Source: Chitinophaga skermanii
GTDB lineage: Bacteria; Bacteroidota; Bacteroidia; Chitinophagales; Chitinophagaceae
Direction of reading: 5' to 3'
NCBI RefSeq assembly: GCF_003259335.1
Contig: NZ_QLLL01000005.1
Coordinates: forward strand, 124,001-188,000
Length of the DNA: 64,000 bases
Below, piece after piece: positions 55,001 through 63,625 of this stretch. The notes below the pieces were generated by a model. It was not told where the DNA came from and searched no databases. It was given only the letters and a program-made list of their open reading frames with translations. The stretch's first letter is position 1, and each line of letters starts with the position of its first letter. The position numbers and the translations under genes were made by a program.

Positions 55001-55041
55001 TAAAAAAAGAGCGGCAAAGAACTTTCGTTTTTTGCCGCTCT
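55001..55041 (-). terminator. Terminator of the lipoprotein operon
   Basis: 11-bp perfect stem (55008-55018 with 55031-55041), minus strand continues as seven T. It lies 230 bases after the stop at 55273. Confidence 0.75.
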
Positions 55042-55272
55042 GCATTTGTGATCAATCCGCAACGCGTTACTACGTTGTGGTGCCAAATGCAAGGTCCGTT
55101 AATTGATTCCTCGTCCTGTTAATAAACTCTATTTTGCACTCAATATGTTTGCTCCCTAATGCTAACACATTGTAGTAATGTAGATCATGCTTGAGATATG
55201 GTTTACATTTTTTGGATGTTCGTTTGTATAACGTAAATGGTTATACGAAAACGAGGGTTATAATGAATGTGG

Positions 55273-55758
55273 TTAATCAAATGCTGCACTGAAAGCGCCA
55301 TTGCTCAATAGGAGCGTGTGAGAAGGATCAAGATCGCTGATCACTTTTCCTGAGAATGTACCTTCAATACCGTCTTTATCTATACGCGTGATATTCACTA
55401 CAGCATTCCCGCCGTTTTGGGTAGATGTATATTCTGCACCTAAACGAATCGTGGAATAGGAGAGTGTTACCACCGTATTTTTATCTTTATTAGAACTATA
55501 GGTACCCGGTACCGGGTTCTTGGTTGGAATAACTAATGTGAATCCTACGAGGGTTCCATTCATACTACCGGCACTAACACTAATCGTGGAATACACGTTG
55601 GAAGTATCGATGCGTAAAGCTGTGGCGAATTGACCTTTATAAGCGCTATCATTCACGTTCATGGTGATAGTGCCTTTAGGCTTAACGCCATCTTTCGTGC
55701 ATGCGTGTAGGCACAACAAGGCCGCTACGCCTGCAAGCAGGAATAGTTTAAGTTTCAT
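55273..55758 (-). CDS. Lipoprotein, DUF-like beta protein (second of a tandem pair)
   Basis: 161 residues. Lipobox Cys20 (LLCLHAC), then GTITMNVNDSAYKGQFATAL, a beta-rich domain with PGTYSS near 88-93, and an ending SNGAFSAAFD. The order of strands and the motif near the end (EGTFSGKV... SNGAFSA) match the neighbouring gene (TGTFSATV... TDGKFIA), so the two are tandem paralogues. Function unknown. Confidence 0.78.
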   Translation of the reverse strand: MKLKLFLLAGVAALLCLHACTKDGVKPKGTITMNVNDSAYKGQFATALRIDTSNVYSTISVSAGSMNGTLVGFTLVIPTKNPVPGTYSSNKDKNTVVTLSYSTIRLGAEYTSTQNGGNAVVNITRIDKDGIEGTFSGKVISDLDPSHTLLLSNGAFSAAFD

Positions 55759-55794
55759 AGGGATAGGTTATTTCGTTATATAAAGATGTTTTAC

Positions 55795-56358
55795 TTAATT
55801 GATTTTCGCGATGAATTTACCGTCGGTAATAGTTGATTTTACAGCGCCATCTTGCGATTTTACAGTTGCACTGAATGTGCCTGTAAATAACTTGTCGCTC
55901 ACTGCTGTAATAGTAAGTGTAGCAGATTCTGCAATAAGCGGTGTTGCGTTTTTAATGGTAGTGAGGCTGAAATCAGGGTATTTATAAGTCCCCGTTTTCA
56001 ATCCTGTAACGCCCGCAGGAAACCCAATCAGCATAGATGCCATGTTGGTCGCTGAGTTAGGATCTTGTGCAGAAATTGTAACTACATAACGACCAGCTGA
56101 TGTAACCGCCATCACATCTACACCACTTTTAGCATAGTTTACTTGTGTGCCGTCCATTTTATAGGAAACGTATGCCGTATCTTGGATACTGCCTCCGTTA
56201 TTCCCTCCATTGTTACCGCCGTTATTCCCACCATTATTCGAACCGCCACCACCGGCATTTGCTATCGCTTCTTTGAAAGTATCTTTTTCGCATGAAGAAA
56301 GGCCAATAGCTGTAATAGCCAGGCATGCAAGTACGAAAAGGCTAAGTTTTATACGCAT
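55795..56358 (-). CDS. Lipoprotein with NNGG linker (first of a tandem pair)
   Basis: 187 residues. Lipobox Cys23 (IGLSSC), then a flexible linker of GGGGS and four NNGG units at residues 36-57, then a beta domain starting YVSYKMDGTQVNYAKSGVDV and ending TDGKFIAKIN. The linker is encoded by four near-identical 12-bp units (56191-56238), so it could change length by slippage. Paralogous to the gene 36 bases downstream. Function unknown. Confidence 0.8.
   Translation of the reverse strand: MRIKLSLFVLACLAITAIGLSSCEKDTFKEAIANAGGGGSNNGGNNGGNNGGNNGGSIQDTAYVSYKMDGTQVNYAKSGVDVMAVTSAGRYVVTISAQDPNSATNMASMLIGFPAGVTGLKTGTYKYPDFSLTTIKNATPLIAESATLTITAVSDKLFTGTFSATVKSQDGAVKSTITDGKFIAKIN
56191..56238 (-). 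repeat. Four 12-bp units encoding NNGG
   Basis: In-frame tandem repeat within the first lipoprotein of the pair; copies differ at a few third positions. Confidence 0.8.
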
Positions 56359-56470
56359 TTTTCTAGGTATATGGTATGGGTCATTATAAATTACATATGC
56401 AATATATTAAAAATATCTGAAATAGTTTAATATATGACCAGGTTTTTCCTGGTATTTAACCTGTCTTTAA

Positions 56471-56510
56471 AGAAAAGGGCCATCCCGCTGATGCGGAATA
56501 GCCCTTTTCT
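56471..56510 (-). terminator. Possible terminator of gyrB
   Basis: 10-bp stem (56471-56480 with 56501-56510), internally extended, 28 bases after the gyrB stop. The T-run is weak. Confidence 0.5.
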
Positions 56511-56538
56511 GTATCTAATTTTCTATTACAATCGTAAA

Positions 56539-58521
56539 TTATGCATCGATCTTAGCATATTTCGCGTGCGATTCGATGAACTCTCTACGTGGAGGTACTT
56601 CATCACCCATCAACATGCTAAATACACGGTCAGCTTCCGCTGCGCTTTCGATCGTGATTTGTTTCAATGTACGAACATCTGGGTTCATGGTAGTGTCCCA
56701 TAATTGTTCTGCGTTCATCTCACCCAAACCCTTATATCGTTGAACGTTCACGCTGTCCTCTTTACCACCACCTGCTAATTTGGTAACGGCTTCGCGGCGC
56801 TGCTCTTCTGTCCAACAATAAATTTGATCCTTGTTTTTCTTCACTAAGTATAACGGTGGTTGCGCCAAGTAAACGTAACCTTGTTCTACTAATGCTTTCA
56901 TATAACGGAACACAAATGTTAAGATCAACGTCGCGATGTGGCTACCATCCACGTCGGCATCCGTCATGATGATCAACTTGTGATAACGTAATTTCGAAAG
57001 GTTAAGTGCTTTATCATCTTCCTCTGTACCAATGGTTACACCCAGGGCTGTGAAGATATTCTTGATCTCTTCGTTTTCGTAAATCTTGTGTTCCATGGCT
57101 TTTTCCACGTTCAAGATTTTACCACGTAAAGGTAAGATCGCTTGGTAGTTACGGTTACGGCCTTGTTTAGCCGTACCACCTGCCGAATCCCCTTCGACAA
57201 GGTACAACTCGCATTTCTTAGGATCATTATCAGAACAATCCGCAAGTTTACCCGGAAGGCCGCTACCTGTCATTACGCTTTTACGTTGTACAAGTTGGCG
57301 CGCTTTACGAGCTGCTTCACGTGCTTGTGCTGCTAATACTACCTTGTTAATGATCGTTTTAGCTTCTCTTGGATGTTCTTCCAAGTAAGCATCTAACACA
57401 CTGGCAACGGCGCTATCTACGATACCCATTACATCGGAGTTACCGAGCTTGGTTTTCGTTTGACCTTCAAACTGTGGCTCCGGTACTTTTACGCTGATAA
57501 TAGCGCTTAAGCCTTCACGGAAGTCATCACCCGTTACCTCTACTTTCGATTTCTCGAATAATTTATTCTTATCACCATAAGATTTGAATACGCGGGTAAT
57601 AGCACGGCGGAAACCGGCTACGTGCGTACCTCCTTCAATGGTGTTAATGTTATTTACGTAAGAGAAGATGTGTTCATTGAAAGAATCGTTGTACAACAAT
57701 GCAACTTCTACTGCTACATTAGATGCCGCATCATGTGCTTCGATGTAAATTGGATCTGGAACAAGTGCATTCCTGCGACCGTTCTTATCCAACATTTGAA
57801 CGAATTCTTTAATACCGCCTTCGCTGTAGAAAATCTCGCTTACCGGGTTACCAAGATCATCTTTTTCACGATCGTCGGTTAAGGTAATTTTGATTTGACG
57901 GTTCAAATACGCTAACTCGCGTAAACGACCAGCCAAAATCTCGCGGTTGTACGTCGTTTCTTTGAAGATCTCGCCATCAGGTTTGAACAATACTGTTGTA
58001 CCTGTACGGTTTGATGTACCAATTTCGCGTACTGCATATTGCGGAATACCTTGGTGGTACTCTTGTTCGAAAATCTTTCCTTCACGTTCTACGGTTACTA
58101 ATAACACGGAGCTTAACGCGTTCACACAACTCACACCCACACCGTGCAAACCACCGGACACTTTATACGTGTTCTTATCGAATTTACCACCGGCGTGTAA
58201 AACCGTCATTACTACCTCCAAGGCAGAACGGTTTTCCTTCGGGTGCATACCAGTTGGGATACCACGACCGTCATCTTCAACGCGGATCGAGTTATCTTCG
58301 CAAATGGTTACTTCGATATTTTTACAGTATCCCGCAAGGGCCTCATCGATGGAGTTATCTACTACCTCGTAAACCAAGTGGTGCAAACCTTTAACGCCAA
58401 TATCACCAATGTACATGGCCGGCCTTTTACGAACTGCTTCCAAACCCTCCAAAACCTGGATGCTACCCGCGTCATATCCACTGGCGGGGGCAGCTGGTGT
58501 TTTCACAATTTCTTCACTCAT
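56539..58521 (-). CDS. gyrB: DNA gyrase subunit B
   Basis: 660 residues, the short form without the E. coli-type insertion. It is the ATPase subunit of gyrase. GHKL motifs NSIDEALAGYC, VEDDGRGIPTGMH and the K-loop LHGVGVSCVNAL are intact, and the Toprim domain has EGDSAGGTAKQGRNR and DADVDGSHIATL. The C-terminal end ERYKGLGEMNAEQLW-type (VQRYKGLGEMNAEQLWDTT) is present. Single gene; dnaA and gyrA are not in the window. Confidence 0.97.
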   Translation of the reverse strand: MSEEIVKTPAAPASGYDAGSIQVLEGLEAVRKRPAMYIGDIGVKGLHHLVYEVVDNSIDEALAGYCKNIEVTICEDNSIRVEDDGRGIPTGMHPKENRSALEVVMTVLHAGGKFDKNTYKVSGGLHGVGVSCVNALSSVLLVTVEREGKIFEQEYHQGIPQYAVREIGTSNRTGTTVLFKPDGEIFKETTYNREILAGRLRELAYLNRQIKITLTDDREKDDLGNPVSEIFYSEGGIKEFVQMLDKNGRRNALVPDPIYIEAHDAASNVAVEVALLYNDSFNEHIFSYVNNINTIEGGTHVAGFRRAITRVFKSYGDKNKLFEKSKVEVTGDDFREGLSAIISVKVPEPQFEGQTKTKLGNSDVMGIVDSAVASVLDAYLEEHPREAKTIINKVVLAAQAREAARKARQLVQRKSVMTGSGLPGKLADCSDNDPKKCELYLVEGDSAGGTAKQGRNRNYQAILPLRGKILNVEKAMEHKIYENEEIKNIFTALGVTIGTEEDDKALNLSKLRYHKLIIMTDADVDGSHIATLILTFVFRYMKALVEQGYVYLAQPPLYLVKKNKDQIYCWTEEQRREAVTKLAGGGKEDSVNVQRYKGLGEMNAEQLWDTTMNPDVRTLKQITIESAAEADRVFSMLMGDEVPPRREFIESHAKYAKIDA

Positions 58522-58566
58522 ATTATTAGCTGAAATCTTTTTTTAACAAATCGGTAGAGAATCCTG

Positions 58567-58574
58567 CAAAAATA
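58567..58574 (-). promoter_or_regulatory. -7 box of the gyrB promoter
   Basis: TATTTTTG on the minus strand (exact TAnnTTTG), 45 bases upstream of the gyrB start. Confidence 0.5.
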
Positions 58575-58703
58575 ACAAATTTCGGGCTATTAACCATAAA
58601 AAACGGGCAATATTTATACCCTGTGGATGTGCTGTAAAACCTGCAGCAATACTGCATTCTAGGGCATAGGGCTCAGAATGTGTATAAGTTGTTCAGCAAC
58701 TGC

Positions 58704-60374
58704 CTATTTTTCAGCTACTTTATCCTTCAATAAATCTGTTCCCACCGTATTCATCACCCCAACAAACAATGTCTTCCAAACAAGGTTGAAAAACGACTTC
58801 TGCGGGTCGCGCTGGAAACTACCCGTTGCCAAGCGAACCGCCTTTCCTGGTTCGGGGTTCTCTTTATAAATACCCATTAAGTTAGCTATCATACTCATCA
58901 ATCCTTTCCGCTTCAATTTCTCCCCATCATCTTTTAAGATGCTGATCCTCAACTTCTCATATAAAAACTTTACTTTAGAAGTAGCCGACCGCTCATTACC
59001 CGTAATGGTGAAATCCAAGTCGCTGATATGTAACGACTCTACCGCTACCATACTTAATGGGCGCGTTACCGGGTTTAATTCCTTCCCATTCATGTTACTT
59101 AACTGCCCACTTACCGTAAATGCCCCTTTCGGACTGCCCAAGGTAAAGTCGAATTTCGCCCGCAATTTGCCCGTTTGCATGAATATCGCGTTTAAGTTGG
59201 CCACACAATGGTTGTTCTTTTTCACCATCGTATCGTTATTCGTAATATTTGTAATAGTGGCATTTATTTGCTTAAACTGGATAGTGCCTTTTTCACCGTT
59301 TTTCGGGTTTAACTCGGTATAAGCCAAGTCTACTTTACCGGCTTTAAGGGTATCAATTCGCACGGGTAATTGTAACTTGTCTAATAGTTGGTTGGGGAAA
59401 GAGCCATATTTATTACCTGGTGGCAGCGGTAACGAACGGTTCCGGTAAATATCCAGGTCGCCTCCCCCTATAGTACACAGTTCACTCACCAGTTCGCCTT
59501 GTAAAATGTTCTCCAGCTTCATTCTATAGAAATTCACGTCCGAAAACTTCACATCGAAGCGGTCTTTCTGGGTACCGATTTTTTTATCGAACTGCTGGCG
59601 GTTATAACGGGGATCGAATTGCACTAACCCAAGGCTCAGGTTCTTTTGTGCCGCATGGTACGATATATCTTTTATATGTATCCAGTACAACGAATCCGCT
59701 AAGCGGTAATCGTATTGTGCTAAGTTGATATCGAAGTTACTGGCGTATAAATAGCGTTGTGGGTCGCTTTGGGTAACGGAATCAACAAATAGGTCCTTCA
59801 CGAGCAAGCTCAAATCGGAAATTTTGATATGTGTTTTCGAGCTATCTTCCCGGATATGCGTATAGGTGAGGTCGATATTATTAGATAACAACTGGTCGAT
59901 ATAAATGCTTCTAATATAATCCTTAGCGCCTTCGTAAAAGGAGCCGTGTTTCGAGGTGTCTATAGCAAGATCGTTACGGATAACAGCTACTTTGGGTTTT
60001 ACAAGGGCGAATGCTAATGCATGGGCTTGTTTCTTCATGAAATACTTCCATACAAGGAGGTGGTTAACCTCTAAGCGTTCCATATCTAAATGTACCAATA
60101 ACCCGGGTGCTTTGTGATGGGCGAGGAGTTGTGTATAAATAGAGGAATCGGGTTCGAGGTGAACGTTATGAATGGCGACGTTGCCTGTTAATACATTGAG
60201 GTTAATGTCGCTATATTGAAGGGTATACAAACTGTCTGTTCCTTCTAAAACATAATGCTTTAACTCCTTGGTTAACAACTTTTTCCAATGGGTGTTTAGA
60301 TACCAACCGGTGCATAATACAATCAATACCAAAACGCCCAAGCTGATGAGTAATATTTTCCAAAATTTCTTCAT
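58704..60374 (-). CDS. AsmA-like membrane-anchored protein
   Basis: 556 residues. A single N-terminal helix (about 7-28; WKILLISLGVLVLIVLCTGW) anchors a long periplasmic beta-rich region. YSDINLNVLTGNVAIHNVHL at 54-73 and later DKLQLPVRIDTLKAGKVDLA are typical of AsmA/DUF748 proteins, which bridge membranes or shape lipid transport. No catalytic motif. Function unknown. Monocistronic, divergent from the AraC gene. Confidence 0.8.
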   Translation of the reverse strand: MKKFWKILLISLGVLVLIVLCTGWYLNTHWKKLLTKELKHYVLEGTDSLYTLQYSDINLNVLTGNVAIHNVHLEPDSSIYTQLLAHHKAPGLLVHLDMERLEVNHLLVWKYFMKKQAHALAFALVKPKVAVIRNDLAIDTSKHGSFYEGAKDYIRSIYIDQLLSNNIDLTYTHIREDSSKTHIKISDLSLLVKDLFVDSVTQSDPQRYLYASNFDINLAQYDYRLADSLYWIHIKDISYHAAQKNLSLGLVQFDPRYNRQQFDKKIGTQKDRFDVKFSDVNFYRMKLENILQGELVSELCTIGGGDLDIYRNRSLPLPPGNKYGSFPNQLLDKLQLPVRIDTLKAGKVDLAYTELNPKNGEKGTIQFKQINATITNITNNDTMVKKNNHCVANLNAIFMQTGKLRAKFDFTLGSPKGAFTVSGQLSNMNGKELNPVTRPLSMVAVESLHISDLDFTITGNERSATSKVKFLYEKLRISILKDDGEKLKRKGLMSMIANLMGIYKENPEPGKAVRLATGSFQRDPQKSFFNLVWKTLFVGVMNTVGTDLLKDKVAEK

Positions 60375-60513
60375 ATTAAAAATTGTTTGGACACCTATCT
60401 ATGTTCCAATACTGTACCAATTTAACAAGCGATTCGTATAAAAGTTATTACATGGTGTAACACGCTTATTGTAACGGCATTGTAAAAACGTGTGAGCATA
60501 AATTTTCATTCCG

Positions 60514-60521
60514 TATTTTTG
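60514..60521 (+). promoter_or_regulatory. -7 box of the AraC-type gene
   Basis: TATTTTTG, exact TAnnTTTG. It lies after the first in-frame GTG at 60492, so translation starts further down. Confidence 0.55.
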
Positions 60522-60542
60522 CTTTCTCTTAACAAGGTCAAA

Positions 60543-61478
60543 TTGAAAGAAATACAAGATTTATTAGCACTAGCCATCTCGCAACCAGCTATGAGCGACC
60601 AGTTGCAGCTCGCCGAACAAGATTCGGTGATGGTGCCTGATTGTATTGATTTTACTTTGCAACGCTTTACGTACGAGAAACCGTTGCCGGTTGAAGATGT
60701 AGCTATGGTTGTGTATGAGCCGGCGAAGAATGGTAAAGCAGCAGCGATCGAATTAAGATATTGTGTATCAGGTAACCGTTATTGTACCAATCCCGGTTGT
60801 ACAGATCAACTTTGTTCGGATGGTAAGAAAAGCGAAGATTGTAAAGAGAAGAAATCATCTGTAGACTTAATCACTGTTCGTTTCCAGCCTTTATTCATTC
60901 AAGGGTTACAAAAAGGGAATACGAGTACAACTTTCACGATTTTCGAAGCATCAGCAAAGAAAAAACCTTTCGTAAAAACGATTCAGCCTTGCACCAAATC
61001 CAAAGCCGTTCTCGAGCAAATGGTGCATCATAATTATGAGGGCGTGTTGAAAAACATCTTCTTACAAAGTAGGGCACTGGATCTCTTATTATATAGCTCC
61101 GATCAATTTATCCAAAACGATACAGAAGAACGTTACGGTTGCCGTTTCTTAACGCAGTTGGAAGACCGCGAAAAGATTACCAAGGCACGTAATATCCTGC
61201 TCGAACAATTGGATTCTCCTATCACCATTCGCGACCTTGCGCGCCGTGTAGCCATGAACGAATGTTACCTGAAGAAAGGTTTCAAAGCTGTTTATGGTAC
61301 CACCATCTACGATTATTTCCAAAAAGAGAGAATGGAAAAAGCCCGTGGCTTACTATATGAAAAAGGTTTATCCGTTTCAGAAGTGGCTATTATGATGGGT
61401 TATTCTTGTATTTCTCACTTCTCAACTGCCTTCAAAAAACATACAGGCTTAAAGCCTTGCGAATTATTATTCAGATAA
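60543..61478 (+). CDS. AraC-family regulator with a cysteine cluster
   Basis: 311 residues from TTG 60543, which has AAGG a few bases upstream; ATG 60591 is the alternative. The GTG at 60492 lies before the promoter box and is rejected. The N-terminal domain holds five close cysteines, C74, C81, C86, C91 and C100 (RYCVSGNRYCTNPGCTDQLC), which may bind metal. The C-terminal AraC HTH pair is complete: ITIRDLARRVAMNECYLKKG and LSVSEVAIMMGYSCISHFST. Target genes are not apparent. Single gene. Confidence 0.88.
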   Translation: MKEIQDLLALAISQPAMSDQLQLAEQDSVMVPDCIDFTLQRFTYEKPLPVEDVAMVVYEPAKNGKAAAIELRYCVSGNRYCTNPGCTDQLCSDGKKSEDCKEKKSSVDLITVRFQPLFIQGLQKGNTSTTFTIFEASAKKKPFVKTIQPCTKSKAVLEQMVHHNYEGVLKNIFLQSRALDLLLYSSDQFIQNDTEERYGCRFLTQLEDREKITKARNILLEQLDSPITIRDLARRVAMNECYLKKGFKAVYGTTIYDYFQKERMEKARGLLYEKGLSVSEVAIMMGYSCISHFSTAFKKHTGLKPCELLFR

Positions 61479-61823
61479 TTTCCGCTTGAAACACTTGCCA
61501 GTCAATCGTTTATAGGATTCGTGTGCGTAGGCGGAAATACTTTTCCGTAATTGATTATTAGTTTTCCCGAATTGAACATGCAAGTTTGGCAAAACGATGC
61601 ACCTTTGTATCACGAGCCGCAGATGTTTATCCGGGTCCTCATAAGCTTCCTTATCAGATTTGACCTAAGGAAAAGCTTGCAAGACGATAGTAAAGCCATT
61701 AAGTAATGCTTCAATATCAAACACCAGTAAATTGACCTATTCTGGAGCATTACAGTCAAGTAAGTTTTTCCACCGTAATTTGCATAAAGCCTTCTCTATT
61801 CCAGGGAAGGCTTTTTTGTTATG
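61479..61823. other. Spacer with bulged hairpin, candidate structured RNA
   Basis: 345 bases without a gene. It has an AAGCTT-based stem (61643-61653 with 61666-61678, two-base bulge) and ends in the bidirectional terminator. No good promoter for an sRNA was found, so it may only be a long 3' leader. Confidence 0.4.
61786..61817. terminator. Bidirectional terminator after the AraC gene spacer
   Basis: 9-bp stem (61786-61794 with 61806-61814), followed by T6; serves the convergent GNAT gene too. Confidence 0.8.
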
Positions 61824-62330
61824 TTAAAGCTTGATTTCGAATAAGCTACCTTCGCTAAAGGTGTAGTGAGAAGGTAAATCTGGGCTAGGAATGATTTGAG
61901 AAAGCCCCACGTAAGTAAATCCACAATCAACATAATATTGCCTCAACTTCTCGTTATCCGACCAGGTATCCATACGTATATAATCAACATCATTTTGCGC
62001 ACAGTACGTTTTGGCCCAATCAACGATATGTTTCACATAGCCGCGGCCTCTGAAGGCTGGGTTCGTAGCAATACGGTGGATATAAATGGCCTTGTCTACA
62101 GACTTCTCTTTCCAGATTTGAGGATCATTAAAAGTGAGGGTGAAAATACAGGCCATCTCATTGCCCTCTACGATTTTAAATAAGCGAAGGTCTTGGATAT
62201 CTTGTGTAACCAGCTCATTTTCAAAACCCTGCCATTGGCGGCTGTTAACGGTGGCTTGGAATTGTGTACCTAAGTCGTATAGCTCGAATATTTGTGGAAT
62301 ATCCTGCTGCGTAGCATTCAGTATTTGCAT
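61824..62330 (-). CDS. GNAT-family N-acetyltransferase
   Basis: 168 residues from ATG 62330 (MQILNATQQDIPQI); a further in-frame ATG at 62369 adds 13 residues with no family match. The acetyl-CoA signature is RIATNPAFRGRGYVKHIVDW (RxxGxG). No second domain. The acceptor, for example an amino acid, antibiotic or protein amine, is unknown. Convergent with the AraC-type gene. Confidence 0.9.
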   Translation of the reverse strand: MQILNATQQDIPQIFELYDLGTQFQATVNSRQWQGFENELVTQDIQDLRLFKIVEGNEMACIFTLTFNDPQIWKEKSVDKAIYIHRIATNPAFRGRGYVKHIVDWAKTYCAQNDVDYIRMDTWSDNEKLRQYYVDCGFTYVGLSQIIPSPDLPSHYTFSEGSLFEIKL

Positions 62331-62637
62331 GGCGAATAAATTATTGCGTATGCATACAAAGTTCTGCATTATAAGGATGGGAAAACAGATTCAGTTTTAT
62401 GTATTTTAACCATATCAGATGAGTGTATGAGTAGTGTGGTGTTGGGTTTATGTTGATGCTTGTAGAATTGGAGTTAATAAGCTGTGCTGGAGTCGCTAGG
62501 GGGAAAGTTGATCTTTGATGTAGGGTTGGTAAAGTATATGATGGGGTACGTAATTATAGAAGTATGGTGAATCAATAGGAGAATAACAGTTATGAACGAT
62601 CAACATTATATGTAGATACTATGAATAACATAGTCAC

Positions 62638-62703
62638 TACATGGCAATTACATGGAGCTTACATGGGGCCTACATAGAAACTACATGAAGCTTACATGAA
62701 AGT
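62638..62703. repeat. 6 tandem units of exactly 11 bp, consensus TACATGNNGCT
   Basis: Units start at 62638, 62649, 62660, 62671, 62682 and 62693. TACAT is kept in all six, most continue with G, and the last bases vary. Same 11-bp period as the arrays at 19960-20164 but a different consensus. Confidence 0.9.
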
Positions 62704-62840
62704 TACTTTGATTAGTCCTAAGAAAAATAGGAAGGGTCACTGGCAGAAATTAGGAAAATTAGTAGCAAGGATGAGGTACTAACCTTACAAGTATCACATC
62801 ATTCAATACATTATCAACAACTTAGTAATTAAATACAAAT

Positions 62841-62867
62841 GAAAAACCCCGCCCAAAAGAGCAGGGT
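62841..62867 (-). terminator. Terminator of the PepSY-like gene
   Basis: 9-bp stem with two G-T pairs (62846-62854 with 62859-62867), minus strand continues as five T. Confidence 0.75.
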
Positions 62868-62903
62868 CTGTCCTATTTATCCCTATACCTATGAAATACT
62901 AAT

Positions 62904-63371
62904 TTATTGTGTAATGGTTCCGTTTTCGTTGATTAACAACGCTTTTGTGGTTCCATTATCATCGATATTAACTTTGTAATACGCTGCCACGTCTGCTCTT
63001 TCAATTTTCACACCGTTGTTAACAACTGAAGATGGAAATTTGTTTTTAATTGTTGCAGAAATTGTGCCAGGTAAATTTTCGGCTGTGTATTCGCTACGTG
63101 TAGCGATCCATTTGCCTTCTGCATCGTATTCCGCAGCAGTTTTTACATCTTCTTGTTTAAAGGTGCCAATCCAATTACCGGAACTGGTCTTTACCCATAT
63201 AACGTCAGAAGTACCTGTAAAGTTTTGTTGAAATGCATCTTTTACATTAGCAGGAGCTTCAACCTTAGCTTTCGCTACTACTTTTGCTTTCTTAGATGAT
63301 TTTTTCTGTTGCGAAAAAGCTGAAACAGATGTGAAGATGGCAACACAAATGATGAACGATAACTTTTTCAT
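62904..63371 (-). CDS. Secreted PepSY-like protein
   Basis: 155 residues. Signal peptide to about 20 (VSAFSQQ), a lysine-rich linker, then a PepSY-like (BLIP-fold) region with VKDAFQQNFTGTSDVIWVKT, GNWIGTFKQEDVKTAAEYD and TISATIKNKFPSSVV. In Bacteroidota these proteins are often near iron or two-component genes and may bind or inhibit other proteins; nothing here proves a partner. Function unknown. Confidence 0.82.
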   Translation of the reverse strand: MKKLSFIICVAIFTSVSAFSQQKKSSKKAKVVAKAKVEAPANVKDAFQQNFTGTSDVIWVKTSSGNWIGTFKQEDVKTAAEYDAEGKWIATRSEYTAENLPGTISATIKNKFPSSVVNNGVKIERADVAAYYKVNIDDNGTTKALLINENGTITQ

Positions 63372-63579
63372 AAAGACATGGTGTTTAAGATACTGGTTAA
63401 AATCGTTTACTGCGTTTTCGCTTTGTGTAAACTTCTAAATACTACACTAAAACAATGCCAAAAACGAAAAATGGGCGTTCATTATTGTGAAATTAAGCAA
63501 AAATTCCTGTTTTTCCTATGAAATACTCCTTTATAATTTTGTTAATGTCGTGAACTATACCTATTATCGGCCTATTTTG

Positions 63580-63587
63580 TAACTTTG
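63580..63587 (+). promoter_or_regulatory. -7 box of the ileS promoter
   Basis: TAACTTTG, exact TAnnTTTG, 38 bases before the start codon. Confidence 0.55.
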
Positions 63588-63625
63588 CAGAATTTATTAC
63601 CGATCATCAAAGGCAAGGATTTTAT

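Larger units (their letters stand above)
54869..55272. other. Non-coding spacer with two terminators
   Basis: 404 bases between a plus-strand gene and a minus-strand gene. Beyond the two terminators it holds about 230 bases that would be the 3' leader of the lipoprotein transcript; no gene is seen there. Confidence 0.6.
62331..62903. other. Non-coding spacer with an 11-bp array
   Basis: 573 bases between two minus-strand genes. The only structured parts are the repeat at 62638-62703 and the terminator of the downstream PepSY-like gene. Confidence 0.6.
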
